Origin: Actinomycetota bacterium
Lineage (GTDB): Bacteria; Actinomycetota; Actinomycetes; Streptosporangiales; Streptosporangiaceae
Assembly: GCA_003168215.1 (NCBI GenBank)
Contig: PMSW01000073.1
Span: 1-44,856 of the forward strand
DNA length: 44,856 nucleotides
Reading direction: 5' to 3'
A program made the position numbers and the translations under genes. The notes beneath the pieces are model-generated. The model was not told the origin of the DNA, searched no databases, and saw only the letters and a program-made list of their open reading frames with translations. Numbering within the stretch: the stretch's first letter is position 1; every line of letters starts with the position of its first letter. Positions 1-6,674 of this stretch are shown here, one piece after another.

Positions 1-409
1 GCTGGTGGATCTGGTTCATCAGGGGCGAGGAGATCATGAAGTCAGCGGTTGCCCGGTTGCAGGCGACGGGGATGTTGCAGACGACCGCGACCCGCAGCAG
101 GGCCTTGACGTCGGGGTCGTGCGGGTGCGGCTCCAGCGGGTCCCAGAGGAAAACCAGCAGATCGATCCCGCCTTCGGCGATGCGGGCGCCGATCTGCTGA
201 TCGCCGCCGAACGGGCCGCTGCGGAAGCAGGTGACCGGAAGCCCGAGTTCCTCTTGCAGCAGGCGGCCGGTGGTCGCTGTCGCGAACAGCTCGTGCCCGG
301 CGAGCAGCGCCAGGTTGTACTCAGCCCACTCCAGCATGTCCTGCTTCTTGTTGTCGTGCGCGATCAGCGCGATCCGCCGTCCGGCGGGCACTGGCAGGTC
401 GATAGCCAT
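1..409 (-). CDS. mgsA: Methylglyoxal synthase (3' end cut by window edge)
   Basis: The protein reads from an ATG at 409 toward the window edge and 136 codons are visible. The family converts dihydroxyacetone phosphate to methylglyoxal and phosphate in the cytoplasm, a bypass of lower glycolysis. The visible part carries the family blocks in order: AHDNKK near residue 17, TATTG near 44, SGPFGGDQQIGA near 64-75 with the catalytic aspartate at 70 (equivalent to E. coli Asp71), the WDPLEPHPHDPDVKALLR block with further active-site Asp and His, and NIPVACNRATADF. The family is about 130-155 residues, so only a short C-terminal tail is missing. A GAGAGGAAC Shine-Dalgarno lies about 5 nt before the ATG. 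The stop codon lies outside the window. Identity is very secure. Confidence 0.95.
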   Translation of the reverse strand, partial: MAIDLPVPAGRRIALIAHDNKKQDMLEWAEYNLALLAGHELFATATTGRLLQEELGLPVTCFRSGPFGGDQQIGARIAEGGIDLLVFLWDPLEPHPHDPDVKALLRVAVVCNIPVACNRATADFMISSPLMNQIHQ

Positions 410-706
410 GCAGTTCCTCTCGATGGTTGAGTCAGCAGGGAAGCGTCGTACACGGCGGGCCGGCAGGCCGGCGAACGTGCTCTCGTCAGGCCGCGGGGCG
501 GGGGCATTGCGGCCCGCTGGTGGTAACTCCCGCTGCTGCCGATGTCATTCCCGCCGCCAGCTGAACAGCTCATGGGCAACTGGCAGCGGTGCCGGTACGT
601 CCAGGAACGGGAACCGCAGCGACTGCGGCACTATGGACGCGCCGGATGCTTGGGCAGGCGCGGGCCGGCGAGTTCAGGAAGCTCGATGGAAAGAGGATGA
701 GCAGCC
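410..706. other. Divergent intergenic region, mgsA / methyltransferase
   Basis: About 300 bases separate the divergent mgsA and methyltransferase starts and must hold both promoters. I see no convincing gene. Short GC-rich inverted repeats around 458-472 could fold, but no clear operator or riboswitch stands out. The only clear signal is the Shine-Dalgarno of the methyltransferase at its right end. Confidence 0.4.
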
Positions 707-1588
707 ATGACGGAGGGTCCTGACCGCTGGCACCGGTGGCTCATCGACGTGCGCCATGGTGGCGATGCGGCCGCGCGCGAGCAGTTGCTGACCGGGCTCC
801 TGTACCCGGTCAGGGATCACCTGCTCGACAAGGCTCAGCTGCGCCCCGGCGACACGCTGCTGGACGTCGGTGCCGGCGACGGGCTGATCGCATTCGGCGC
901 GCTTGACCGGCTTGGCCCCTCCGGCCGGGTGATCTTCTCCGACGTCTCGCAGGATCTGCTTGATCACTGCCGGGAGGCTGCAGCCGACGGAGGGGCGCTC
1001 GCGCGGTGCAGCTTCGTCCTGGGCTCTGCGGACTCCCTGACCGGCGTGGCGGACGCATCGGCCGATGTGGTCACCACCAGGTCAGTGCTCATCTACGTGC
1101 AGGACAAGGCGGCGGCGTTGCGGGAGTTCTGTCGCGTGCTGAGGCCTGGCGGGCGAGTCAGCCTCTTCGAGCCGATCAACCGGCTGATGTCCGGCGACCC
1201 TGATCGCTTGCTCGGCTACGACATGCGCCCGGTTGCCGCGCTGGCGGAGAAGATCACGGCGCTCTACGAATCCATCCAGCCACGGGCGACCGGGCCCATG
1301 GGGAATTTCGACGACCGTGATCTGGTGCGCTGCGCGGAGAGCGCCGGATTCCCGGAGATCGGTCTCGAATTGCAGGTCAGCGTAAAAGCGACAAAGCAGC
1401 CCTGCCCCTGGGAGGTGTTCCTGCGCATGTCAGGTAACCCGCTCATCCCGCCGTTCGGCGAGGCGCTTGACCGCGCGCTGACCACCCGGGAGGCCACGGA
1501 GTTCAGCGACTATCTCAGGCCTCTTGTCGAATCTGGTACCGGCCAGGAGCGCACGGCATTCGCCTACCTGACCGCCGTCAAGGACTAG
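707..1588 (+). CDS. Class I SAM-dependent methyltransferase
   Basis: A 293-residue soluble protein with a complete Rossmann methyltransferase core. Motif I is LLDVGAGDGLIAF at about residues 50-62. An acidic strand-2 end follows in VIFSDVS, and the post-I segment VVTTRSVLIYV is followed by LREFCRVLRPGGRVSLFEP. These show SAM binding, but the substrate cannot be read from sequence. The C-terminal 100 residues are a family-specific cap. AAAGAGGA lies about 7 nt before the ATG and supports the start. The gene converges on the metallophosphoesterase: the two stop codons share the four bases CTAG at 1585-1588. It could be a small-molecule or ubiquinone/menaquinone-like methyltransferase; I would not go beyond the class. 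Confidence 0.8.
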   Translation: MTEGPDRWHRWLIDVRHGGDAAAREQLLTGLLYPVRDHLLDKAQLRPGDTLLDVGAGDGLIAFGALDRLGPSGRVIFSDVSQDLLDHCREAAADGGALARCSFVLGSADSLTGVADASADVVTTRSVLIYVQDKAAALREFCRVLRPGGRVSLFEPINRLMSGDPDRLLGYDMRPVAALAEKITALYESIQPRATGPMGNFDDRDLVRCAESAGFPEIGLELQVSVKATKQPCPWEVFLRMSGNPLIPPFGEALDRALTTREATEFSDYLRPLVESGTGQERTAFAYLTAVKD

Positions 1589-2325
1589 CCGGAAAACGCC
1601 ACCAGGGCGAGGGCGTCAGACGGAACGGTCAGCACGTTCTCCGCGATGAACTCGGCCAGGTCCGGGTAGCCGGGCGCGGCGGCCAGGAACATCTCCCCCG
1701 CAGCCTCGCCGTCATACTCGGTGCGCCGCAGGACCACGTCCGGGCCGAGCAGCGCCCAGTACGCGCCGGTGCCGCCGTAGGGCATGCCGACACTGCCGGG
1801 GTTGACGAACCGGCGGCAGTCGGCGAGCCGCTGGAACGGCATGTGCGTGTGGCCGAGCACCACGGTCTGCTCCGCGGTGCCGGCGAAGGCGTCACGGTAG
1901 CGGTCCAGCTGCGAGTCCACCAGCACGATCTCGGTGTCGCTGCGAGTCGTGGCGTGGCAGAACCGGACAGCGCCCAGCCCGGTCACGTCCAGGCTGACCG
2001 ACAGCGGCAGGCCGTCGAGCAGGTCCCGGTGGCGGCGATCCAGGCGGGACGCGCAGTACTCGGTGGGCACCCGTGCGACGTCGGGCAGGCCGGGGTCGAG
2101 GGCGCCATCGTAGGCGGCGACGAGCTCGCGGTCGGCGTTGCCGCGCACCCAGATCGCCTTGTCGCCCAGCCCGGCCAGCCGGTCCAGGGTCTCGGCCGGC
2201 ATCGGCCCGGTGGCCAGGTCGCCGTTCAGCACGATGACGTCAGCGCCGGCCGCGCCGACGTCGCGGAGCACCGCGTCGAGCGCGGGCAGGTTGCCGTGGA
2301 TGTCAGCAAGGACCGCGAGCCGCAT
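1585..2325 (-). CDS. Calcineurin-like metallophosphoesterase (YfcE/MJ0936-like)
   Basis: A 246-residue protein with every metal-binding block of the family: ADIHGN at the N-terminus, LNGDLATGP, VRGNAD and VLGHTHMPF. A typical NPGSVGMPYGG stretch follows the histidine block. Members are dinuclear metal phosphodiesterases or phosphatases acting on nucleotides or small phosphoesters; the substrate is not predictable. The open frame extends 41 codons further upstream. I place the start at the ATG at 2325 because GAAAGGAA lies 5 nt before it and because the DIHGN motif then sits at the usual distance from the N-terminus. It lies downstream of glnA2 on the same strand, 282 nt away, so it may have its own promoter. 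Confidence 0.85.
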   Translation of the reverse strand: MRLAVLADIHGNLPALDAVLRDVGAAGADVIVLNGDLATGPMPAETLDRLAGLGDKAIWVRGNADRELVAAYDGALDPGLPDVARVPTEYCASRLDRRHRDLLDGLPLSVSLDVTGLGAVRFCHATTRSDTEIVLVDSQLDRYRDAFAGTAEQTVVLGHTHMPFQRLADCRRFVNPGSVGMPYGGTGAYWALLGPDVVLRRTEYDGEAAGEMFLAAAPGYPDLAEFIAENVLTVPSDALALVAFSG

Positions 2326-2356
2326 GGGGATTCCTTTCGGGTAGTACCCCACGATT

Positions 2357-2394
2357 CTCGCCGCCACGGCGAGCTTCGCCGCGAATATTCGCGG
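2357..2394. repeat. Hairpin plus 16-bp perfect palindrome upstream of the phosphoesterase
   Basis: Two symmetrical elements lie side by side, 30-70 nt before the phosphoesterase start. CTCGCCG-CCA-CGGCGAG (2357-2373) is a 7-bp stem with a 3-nt loop. CCGCGAATATTCGCGG (2379-2394) is a perfect 16-bp palindrome with an AT core. The second looks like a dimeric regulator operator; the first could be a 5' UTR hairpin or the tail of a terminator for glnA2. Function is inferred from symmetry only. Confidence 0.4.
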
Positions 2395-2607
2395 ACGGCT
2401 GAAGCCCGCCGCAGCCCTGCTGGACTGGCGCGCCGGTCTCAGGATCACCGACCGGGCCGACCAGCTGAGACAACGCGCTGGCGGCTGCCGCCCTTGCCGC
2501 TGCGTGAGACTCGTCTGGCGCCGCGGCCGCGGCCGTATCGGATACCAGCCGCATGACCTGATGCCGATAGCTCATCGCGCTCATCGCACGCGCTCAGCGC
2601 ACCGGCG

Positions 2608-3969
2608 TCAGAGCACGGGCAGGTAGCGGTCCAGCTCGAACTCGGTCACATGGCGCCGGTACTCGTTCCATTCGGCGCGCTTGTTCCGGAGGAAGAAGCC
2701 GAAGACCTGCTCGCCGAGCGTCTCGGCGACGAGTTCGCTGCCCTCCATCACGTCGCACGCCTCCGACAGGCTCTGCGGCAGCGGCGCGATGCCCAGTGCC
2801 CGCCGCTCGGCGGACGTGAGCGCCCATACGTCGTCCTCCGAGCCGGGCGGCAGCTCGTAGTCGTTCTCGATCCCCTTCAGGCCGGCCGCCAGGATCACCG
2901 CGAACGCCAGGTACGGATTGCAGGCGGGATCCAGCGAGCGGAACTCGATCCTGGTCGCGTTTCCCTTCTGCGGCTTGTACATCGGCACCCGGACTAGTGC
3001 CGACCTGTTGTTGTGTCCCCAGCAGATGTACGCGGGCGCCTCTCCCCCCGCGCCGGCGATCCGCTCGTCCCCGCCCCAGAGCCGCTTGTAGGAATTCACC
3101 CACTGGTTGCAGACCGCGGTGACCTCCGCGGCGTGCTGGAGCAGCCCGGCGATGAACGCGCGCCCGAGCTTGGAGAGCTGGAACTGCGCGCCGGGCTCGT
3201 AGAAGACATTGCGGTCGCCCTCGAACAGGGACATGTGCGTGTGCATTCCCGAGCCGGGATGCTCGGTGAACGGCTTGGGCATGAAGCTCGCGTAGACCCC
3301 CTGCTCCAGCGCGACTTCCTTCATCGCCAGCCGGAACGCCATGATGTTGTCCGCGGTGCTGAGCGCATCGGCGTAGCGGAGGTCGATCTCCTGCTGGCCG
3401 GCCGCGGCCTCGTGGTGGCTGAACTCCACCGAGATGCCCATGCTCTCCAGCATCGTGATCGCACTGCGGCGGAAGTCGTGCGCGATGCTGTGCGGCGTGT
3501 GGTCGAAATAGCCGCCAGAGTCGATCGGCTGCGGCTTCACGCCCGGCTCCGGCTTCTCCCGCAGCAGGAAGAACTCGATCTCAGGGTGGGTGTAGAAGGT
3601 GAAGCCGAGATCGGATGCGCGGGACAGCGCCCGCTTGAGCACGTGCCGGGGATCGGCGTAGGATGGCGTGCCGTCCGGCAGCAGGATGTCGCAGAACATC
3701 CGCCCCACCCCCGGCATGTGGCCGCTCAGCGGCATCAGCTGGAAGGTCGACGGGTCCGGCTTGGCGATCATGTCCGCCTCGTAGACCCGCGCGAAGCCCT
3801 CGATGGCCGAGCCGTCGAAGCCGATTCCCTCCGCGAACGCGCCCTCCAGCTCAGCGGGGGCCACGGCGACGGATTTCAGCTGGCCGAGCACGTCGGTGAA
3901 CCACAGCCGGACGAAGCGGATGTCACGCTCCTCGAGCGTGCGGAGCACGAACTCTTCCTGCCTATCCAC
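2608..3969 (-). CDS. glnA2: Type I glutamine synthetase family protein, GlnA2-like
   Basis: A 453-residue GS-I protein whose N-terminus (MDRQEEFVLRTLEERDIRF) matches what I recall of actinobacterial GlnA2 rather than GlnA1. Family blocks include GIGFDGSAIEGF, an EIEFF metal-ligand strand, HHEAAAGQQEID, SGMHTHMSL, and NNRSALVRVP with the ATP/phosphate-contacting arginine region. The enzyme ligates an amine to the gamma-carboxyl of glutamate. The Streptomyces GlnA2 was reported to make gamma-glutamylpolyamines, so true ammonia assimilation should not be assumed. A tyrosine sits at the usual adenylylation position (DYELPPG), but the flanking residues differ. The GTG start is adjoined by GAGGAG with no spacing, unusable as a Shine-Dalgarno, whereas CAGACT lies exactly 6 nt upstream, so initiation is probably leaderless. 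It is divergent from nadE. Confidence 0.9.
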   Translation of the reverse strand: MDRQEEFVLRTLEERDIRFVRLWFTDVLGQLKSVAVAPAELEGAFAEGIGFDGSAIEGFARVYEADMIAKPDPSTFQLMPLSGHMPGVGRMFCDILLPDGTPSYADPRHVLKRALSRASDLGFTFYTHPEIEFFLLREKPEPGVKPQPIDSGGYFDHTPHSIAHDFRRSAITMLESMGISVEFSHHEAAAGQQEIDLRYADALSTADNIMAFRLAMKEVALEQGVYASFMPKPFTEHPGSGMHTHMSLFEGDRNVFYEPGAQFQLSKLGRAFIAGLLQHAAEVTAVCNQWVNSYKRLWGGDERIAGAGGEAPAYICWGHNNRSALVRVPMYKPQKGNATRIEFRSLDPACNPYLAFAVILAAGLKGIENDYELPPGSEDDVWALTSAERRALGIAPLPQSLSEACDVMEGSELVAETLGEQVFGFFLRNKRAEWNEYRRHVTEFELDRYLPVL

Positions 3970-3975
3970 CTCCTC

Positions 3976-3981
3976 AGTCTG
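3976..3981 (-). promoter_or_regulatory. -10-like box of glnA2 (leaderless start)
   Basis: Read on the minus strand, CAGACT is followed by exactly six bases and the GTG start of glnA2. The conserved second A and sixth T of the actinobacterial -10 are present. This geometry predicts transcription starting at or beside the start codon and explains why the GAGGAG touching the GTG need not act as a ribosome site. Confidence 0.45.
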
Positions 3982-4051
3982 CCTGCCCCATGTTTCGGAT
4001 GAGTTACGCAGGGTCCGGGTGCCAGCCGGCCTGCGCTCGCCGGTGCCGTCC

Positions 4052-4057
4052 TAAGCT
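4052..4057 (+). promoter_or_regulatory. -10 box of nadE (leaderless start)
   Basis: TAAGCT fits TANNNT and is followed by exactly six bases and the GTG start of nadE. No purine-rich ribosome site is present. The pattern predicts a leaderless mRNA beginning at the GTG. It faces the similar glnA2 box across about 70 bp, giving a compact divergent promoter. Confidence 0.55.
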
Positions 4058-4063
4058 AGGCAG

Positions 4064-6013
4064 GTGCCCCAGATCCGCGTCGCGCTCGCCCAGGTCAATG
4101 CCACCGTCGGAGATCTTGAGGGCAACGCAAGGCTGCTGGTCGAGTGGACCAGGCTGGCCGCCGGGCACGGTGCCCGGATCGTGGTATTCCCCGAGATGAT
4201 GCTCACCGGCTACCCGGTCGAGGATCTCGCCTTGCGCGCGTCGTTCGTGGACGCCTCGATCGCCGCGGTGGCTGGCGCGGCGCGGCGGCTGGCTGCCGAG
4301 GACCTCGGCGGCATTGCCGTGGTGACCGGCTACCTGGGCCGCCGGGCCGGCCTGCGACCGCGCGTGGGACTGCCGTTCGGGGCACCGCTCGACGCCGCCG
4401 CCCTGCTGTATGCCGGGACGGTGGCAGTGACCTCGGCCAAGCACCACCTGCCGAATTACGGGGTCTTCGACGAGTACCGCTATTTCGTGCCCGGGGACTG
4501 CCTGCCCGTCTTCCGGCTGCAGGCGGCGGCCGGCCAGCCGGTAGACGTCGCGATCGCGATCTGCGAGGACCTGTGGCAGGACGGCGGCCCGGTCGCAGTC
4601 ACCCGGCAGGCCGGCGCGGGCCTGCTCGTGGTGCCCAACGCCTCACCGTACGAGCGCGGCAAGGATGACACCCGGCTGGAGCTTTGCCAGCGCCGGGCCC
4701 GCGAGGCGGGCGCCGCGCTCGCGTACGTCAACATGGTCGGCGGCCAGGACGAGCTGGTGTTCGACGGCGATTCGATCATCGTGGACGCCGCTGGCACGCT
4801 GCTGGCCCGCGGCCCGCAGTTCGAGCAGGCGCTGATCATCACCGACCTGGAGCTGCCCGCCGCCGACCAGGCCATCGGCCCTGGCGAGACGCCGGCTGAC
4901 GCCAGCGACGGCACGGTCATGACGATCAAGCGGCTCACGCTGGCCGCGCCGGACGGCCCGGGCGCCAGTGCGCCAGCCGGCCGCGCTGCTGGCGGCCCCC
5001 GGGTGACCAGCCCGGCGGCCGGCGGCCCGGCCGTTCATGATCCCGAAGGAGCCGTTCATGATCCCGAAGGATTTGCGTCATCCATGGCGCCGGATCCTTC
5101 GGGATCATGGCCGACGGCAGGGACAAGCTGGCCCCGGCTCACCGATCTCGCCGAGGTCTACGCGGCCCTGGTCACCGGCACGGCGGACTACGTCCGGAAG
5201 AACGGCTTCCGCTCCGTGATCATCGGCCTGTCCGGCGGCATCGACTCGGCGCTGACCGCTACCATCGCCGCCGACGCGATCGGGCCGGACCGGGTGCACG
5301 TCGTGCTGATGCCCAGCCGGTACTCCTCCGGCCACTCCGTCAGCGACGCCGACGACCTGGCGAAGCGGCAGGGCCTGCATGCCAGGACGGTGCCGATCGC
5401 CGCGATGGTCGACGCCTTCGAGTCGGAGCTTGACCTGCATGGCCTGGCGGCGGAGAACCTGCAGGCCAGGATCCGCGGCATGATCCTGATGTCGCTGTCC
5501 AATGCCGACGGCCATCTCGTGCTCACCACGGGTAACAAGAGCGAGATTGCCACCGGGTACTCGACGCTCTACGGCGACGCGGCCGGCGGGTTCGCGCCGA
5601 TCAAGGACGTGCTCAAGACGCTGGTCTGGGACCTCGCGCGGTGGCGCAACCAGCAGTCGGAGGATCGCGGCGAGACTCCCCCGATCCCGCCGAACTCGAT
5701 CACCAAGCCGCCGAGCGCCGAGCTTGCGCCCGGGCAGCTCGACAGCGATTCGCTGCCGGACTACCCGGTGCTCGACTCGCTGCTGCACGACTACGTCGAA
5801 CGCGACATGGGGGCTGCCGGCCTCATCGCCGCAGGTCATGATCCCGGCCTGGTCAGCCGGGTGATCACGATGGTCGACCGGGCCGAGTACAAGCGGCGGC
5901 AGTACCCGCCGGGACCGAAGATCACGGCGAAGAACTTCGGCCGCGACCGCAGGCTGCCGATCACCAGCGGCTGGCACGAGCCCCGGCCCCCGGCCGATCA
6001 CCCCGCGTCCTGA
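4064..6013 (+). CDS. nadE: Glutamine-dependent NAD(+) synthetase
   Basis: A 649-residue two-domain enzyme that makes NAD+ from deamido-NAD+, ATP and glutamine, the last step of NAD biosynthesis. Residues 1 to about 285 form the nitrilase-fold glutaminase, with the triad visible as Glu44 (VFPEMM), Lys126 (SAKHHLP) and Cys167 (AICEDLWQ). From about 365 the synthetase domain begins, with the ATP pyrophosphatase loop IGLSGGIDSALT and later TTGNKSEIATGYSTLYGD and NSITKPPSAEL. Between them is a low-complexity Gly/Ala/Pro linker (about 295-360) containing two tandem AVHDPEG units encoded by an embedded repeat element (separate entry). The GTG start follows a -10 box at 6 nt and lacks a Shine-Dalgarno. 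The neighbouring divergent glnA2 is another glutamine-related amidotransfer gene. Confidence 0.95.
   Translation: MPQIRVALAQVNATVGDLEGNARLLVEWTRLAAGHGARIVVFPEMMLTGYPVEDLALRASFVDASIAAVAGAARRLAAEDLGGIAVVTGYLGRRAGLRPRVGLPFGAPLDAAALLYAGTVAVTSAKHHLPNYGVFDEYRYFVPGDCLPVFRLQAAAGQPVDVAIAICEDLWQDGGPVAVTRQAGAGLLVVPNASPYERGKDDTRLELCQRRAREAGAALAYVNMVGGQDELVFDGDSIIVDAAGTLLARGPQFEQALIITDLELPAADQAIGPGETPADASDGTVMTIKRLTLAAPDGPGASAPAGRAAGGPRVTSPAAGGPAVHDPEGAVHDPEGFASSMAPDPSGSWPTAGTSWPRLTDLAEVYAALVTGTADYVRKNGFRSVIIGLSGGIDSALTATIAADAIGPDRVHVVLMPSRYSSGHSVSDADDLAKRQGLHARTVPIAAMVDAFESELDLHGLAAENLQARIRGMILMSLSNADGHLVLTTGNKSEIATGYSTLYGDAAGGFAPIKDVLKTLVWDLARWRNQQSEDRGETPPIPPNSITKPPSAELAPGQLDSDSLPDYPVLDSLLHDYVERDMGAAGLIAAGHDPGLVSRVITMVDRAEYKRRQYPPGPKITAKNFGRDRRLPITSGWHEPRPPADHPAS
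5031..5109. repeat. REP-like repeat element inside nadE coding sequence
   Basis: Two direct copies of a 20-nt unit (5031-5050 and 5052-5071, period 21) are followed by an inverted copy. The 16-bp arm CATGATCCCGAAGGAT (5057-5072) pairs perfectly with ATCCTTCGGGATCATG (5094-5109) across a 21-nt loop. All copies are in frame and fall in the interdomain linker of NadE. A further copy with one mismatch lies between genes at 16687-16702, so this is probably a dispersed genomic repeat rather than a nadE-specific motif. Confidence 0.75.
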
Positions 6014-6054
6014 CGTCCCGGCCGGCCCTGCGCCCCGGCAGCACGCGCACACCG

Positions 6055-6110
6055 CCTCGTCAATGTGAAAATACGCGGGTTCGATGCCGCGTATCTTCAC
6101 ATTGACGAGG
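6055..6110. terminator. 24-bp inverted repeat between convergent genes
   Basis: Arms 6055-6078 and 6087-6110 are complementary at 23 of 24 positions with an 8-nt loop (GTTCGATG). It lies 41 bases after the nadE stop and before the convergent DUF2891 fragment. The arms are AT-richer than their surroundings and there is no T-run. It may work as a bidirectional terminator or be a dispersed repeat; the structure is certain, the role is inferred. Confidence 0.6.
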
Positions 6111-6171
6111 GCCTGCAGGCCGCCGGACGGTCGGCCCGATGGCCGCGCCAGGGCGGCGGTGCGGGTGCGCC

Positions 6172-6510
6172 TCAGCTGAGCAGCAGCACCGCGTAGCAGG
6201 CCAGCCAGTGCTCGACCGCGTAGTCGTCTCCGACGACATGCGGAAGCGCCGCGTCCGCGTGCCGGCCGGCCGCCGCCAGGGCAGGGCCGATCCGCGGGTC
6301 CGCAGCCGGGAGGCTCTCCGCGATCCGGCGCCAGCACCAGGCCCGGCTCGCGTTCAGGCCGTGCAGGTGGGCTATCTGCCCGTCGCTGGAGTCCGACACC
6401 ACCGCGGGAGTGAACAGGGCCACCGGCTCGCCGGCCATGATGCCGGGCAGGAAACGCCGCAGCCAGCCGGCGGGCGAGCGGCACCCGGCGATCACCGCAG
6501 CGCATCTCAT
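6172..6510 (-). pseudogene. DUF2891 protein, C-terminal fragment only
   Basis: The 112-residue frame matches, from memory, the last third of DUF2891 proteins, which are normally about 320-340 residues. Recognisable blocks are LPGIMAGEPVALFTPAVVSD, DGQIAHLHGLNASRAWC, DPRIGPALAAAGRHADAAL and GDYAVEHWLACYAVLLL. The N-terminal two thirds are missing: upstream of 6510 lies intergenic-looking DNA with the promoter of the next gene. No Shine-Dalgarno precedes the ATG. It is most likely a truncated remnant. An independently expressed C-terminal domain is less likely. The function of intact DUF2891 is unknown to me. Confidence 0.6.
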
Positions 6511-6545
6511 CTGTCGAACAATCCTGAGATCAGGTGTTTTGGGCC

Positions 6546-6574
6546 TTGACCGTGATCGGGCGCACCGATAGTTT
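6546..6574 (+). promoter_or_regulatory. Sigma-70-type promoter of the secreted protein gene
   Basis: TTGACC (6546-6551) and TAGTTT (6569-6574) are separated by exactly 17 bases, close to the housekeeping consensus. It would give a leader of roughly 90 nt before the ATG at 6675, which is preceded by a good AGAGGTGA ribosome site. No competing gene start lies downstream. Confidence 0.5.
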
Positions 6575-6674
6575 TCGCGCGCGGCGCACTGTGCCTTGCA
6601 TCTGGGGGGGCCACCCAGTGCAGCCGCTAGATCCTGCCCAACGGCGGGCGGGCACTACCGAGAGGTGAACGTGC

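Noticed and set aside
2303-2584. A 93-residue minus-strand frame upstream of the phosphoesterase
   Set aside because: It is Ala-rich at first, then Arg-rich, with no motif, crosses the palindromes and overlaps the better-supported start region.
5105-6505. A 466-codon minus-strand open frame
   Set aside because: It lies antisense to nadE and has no recognisable motif; nadE is certain.
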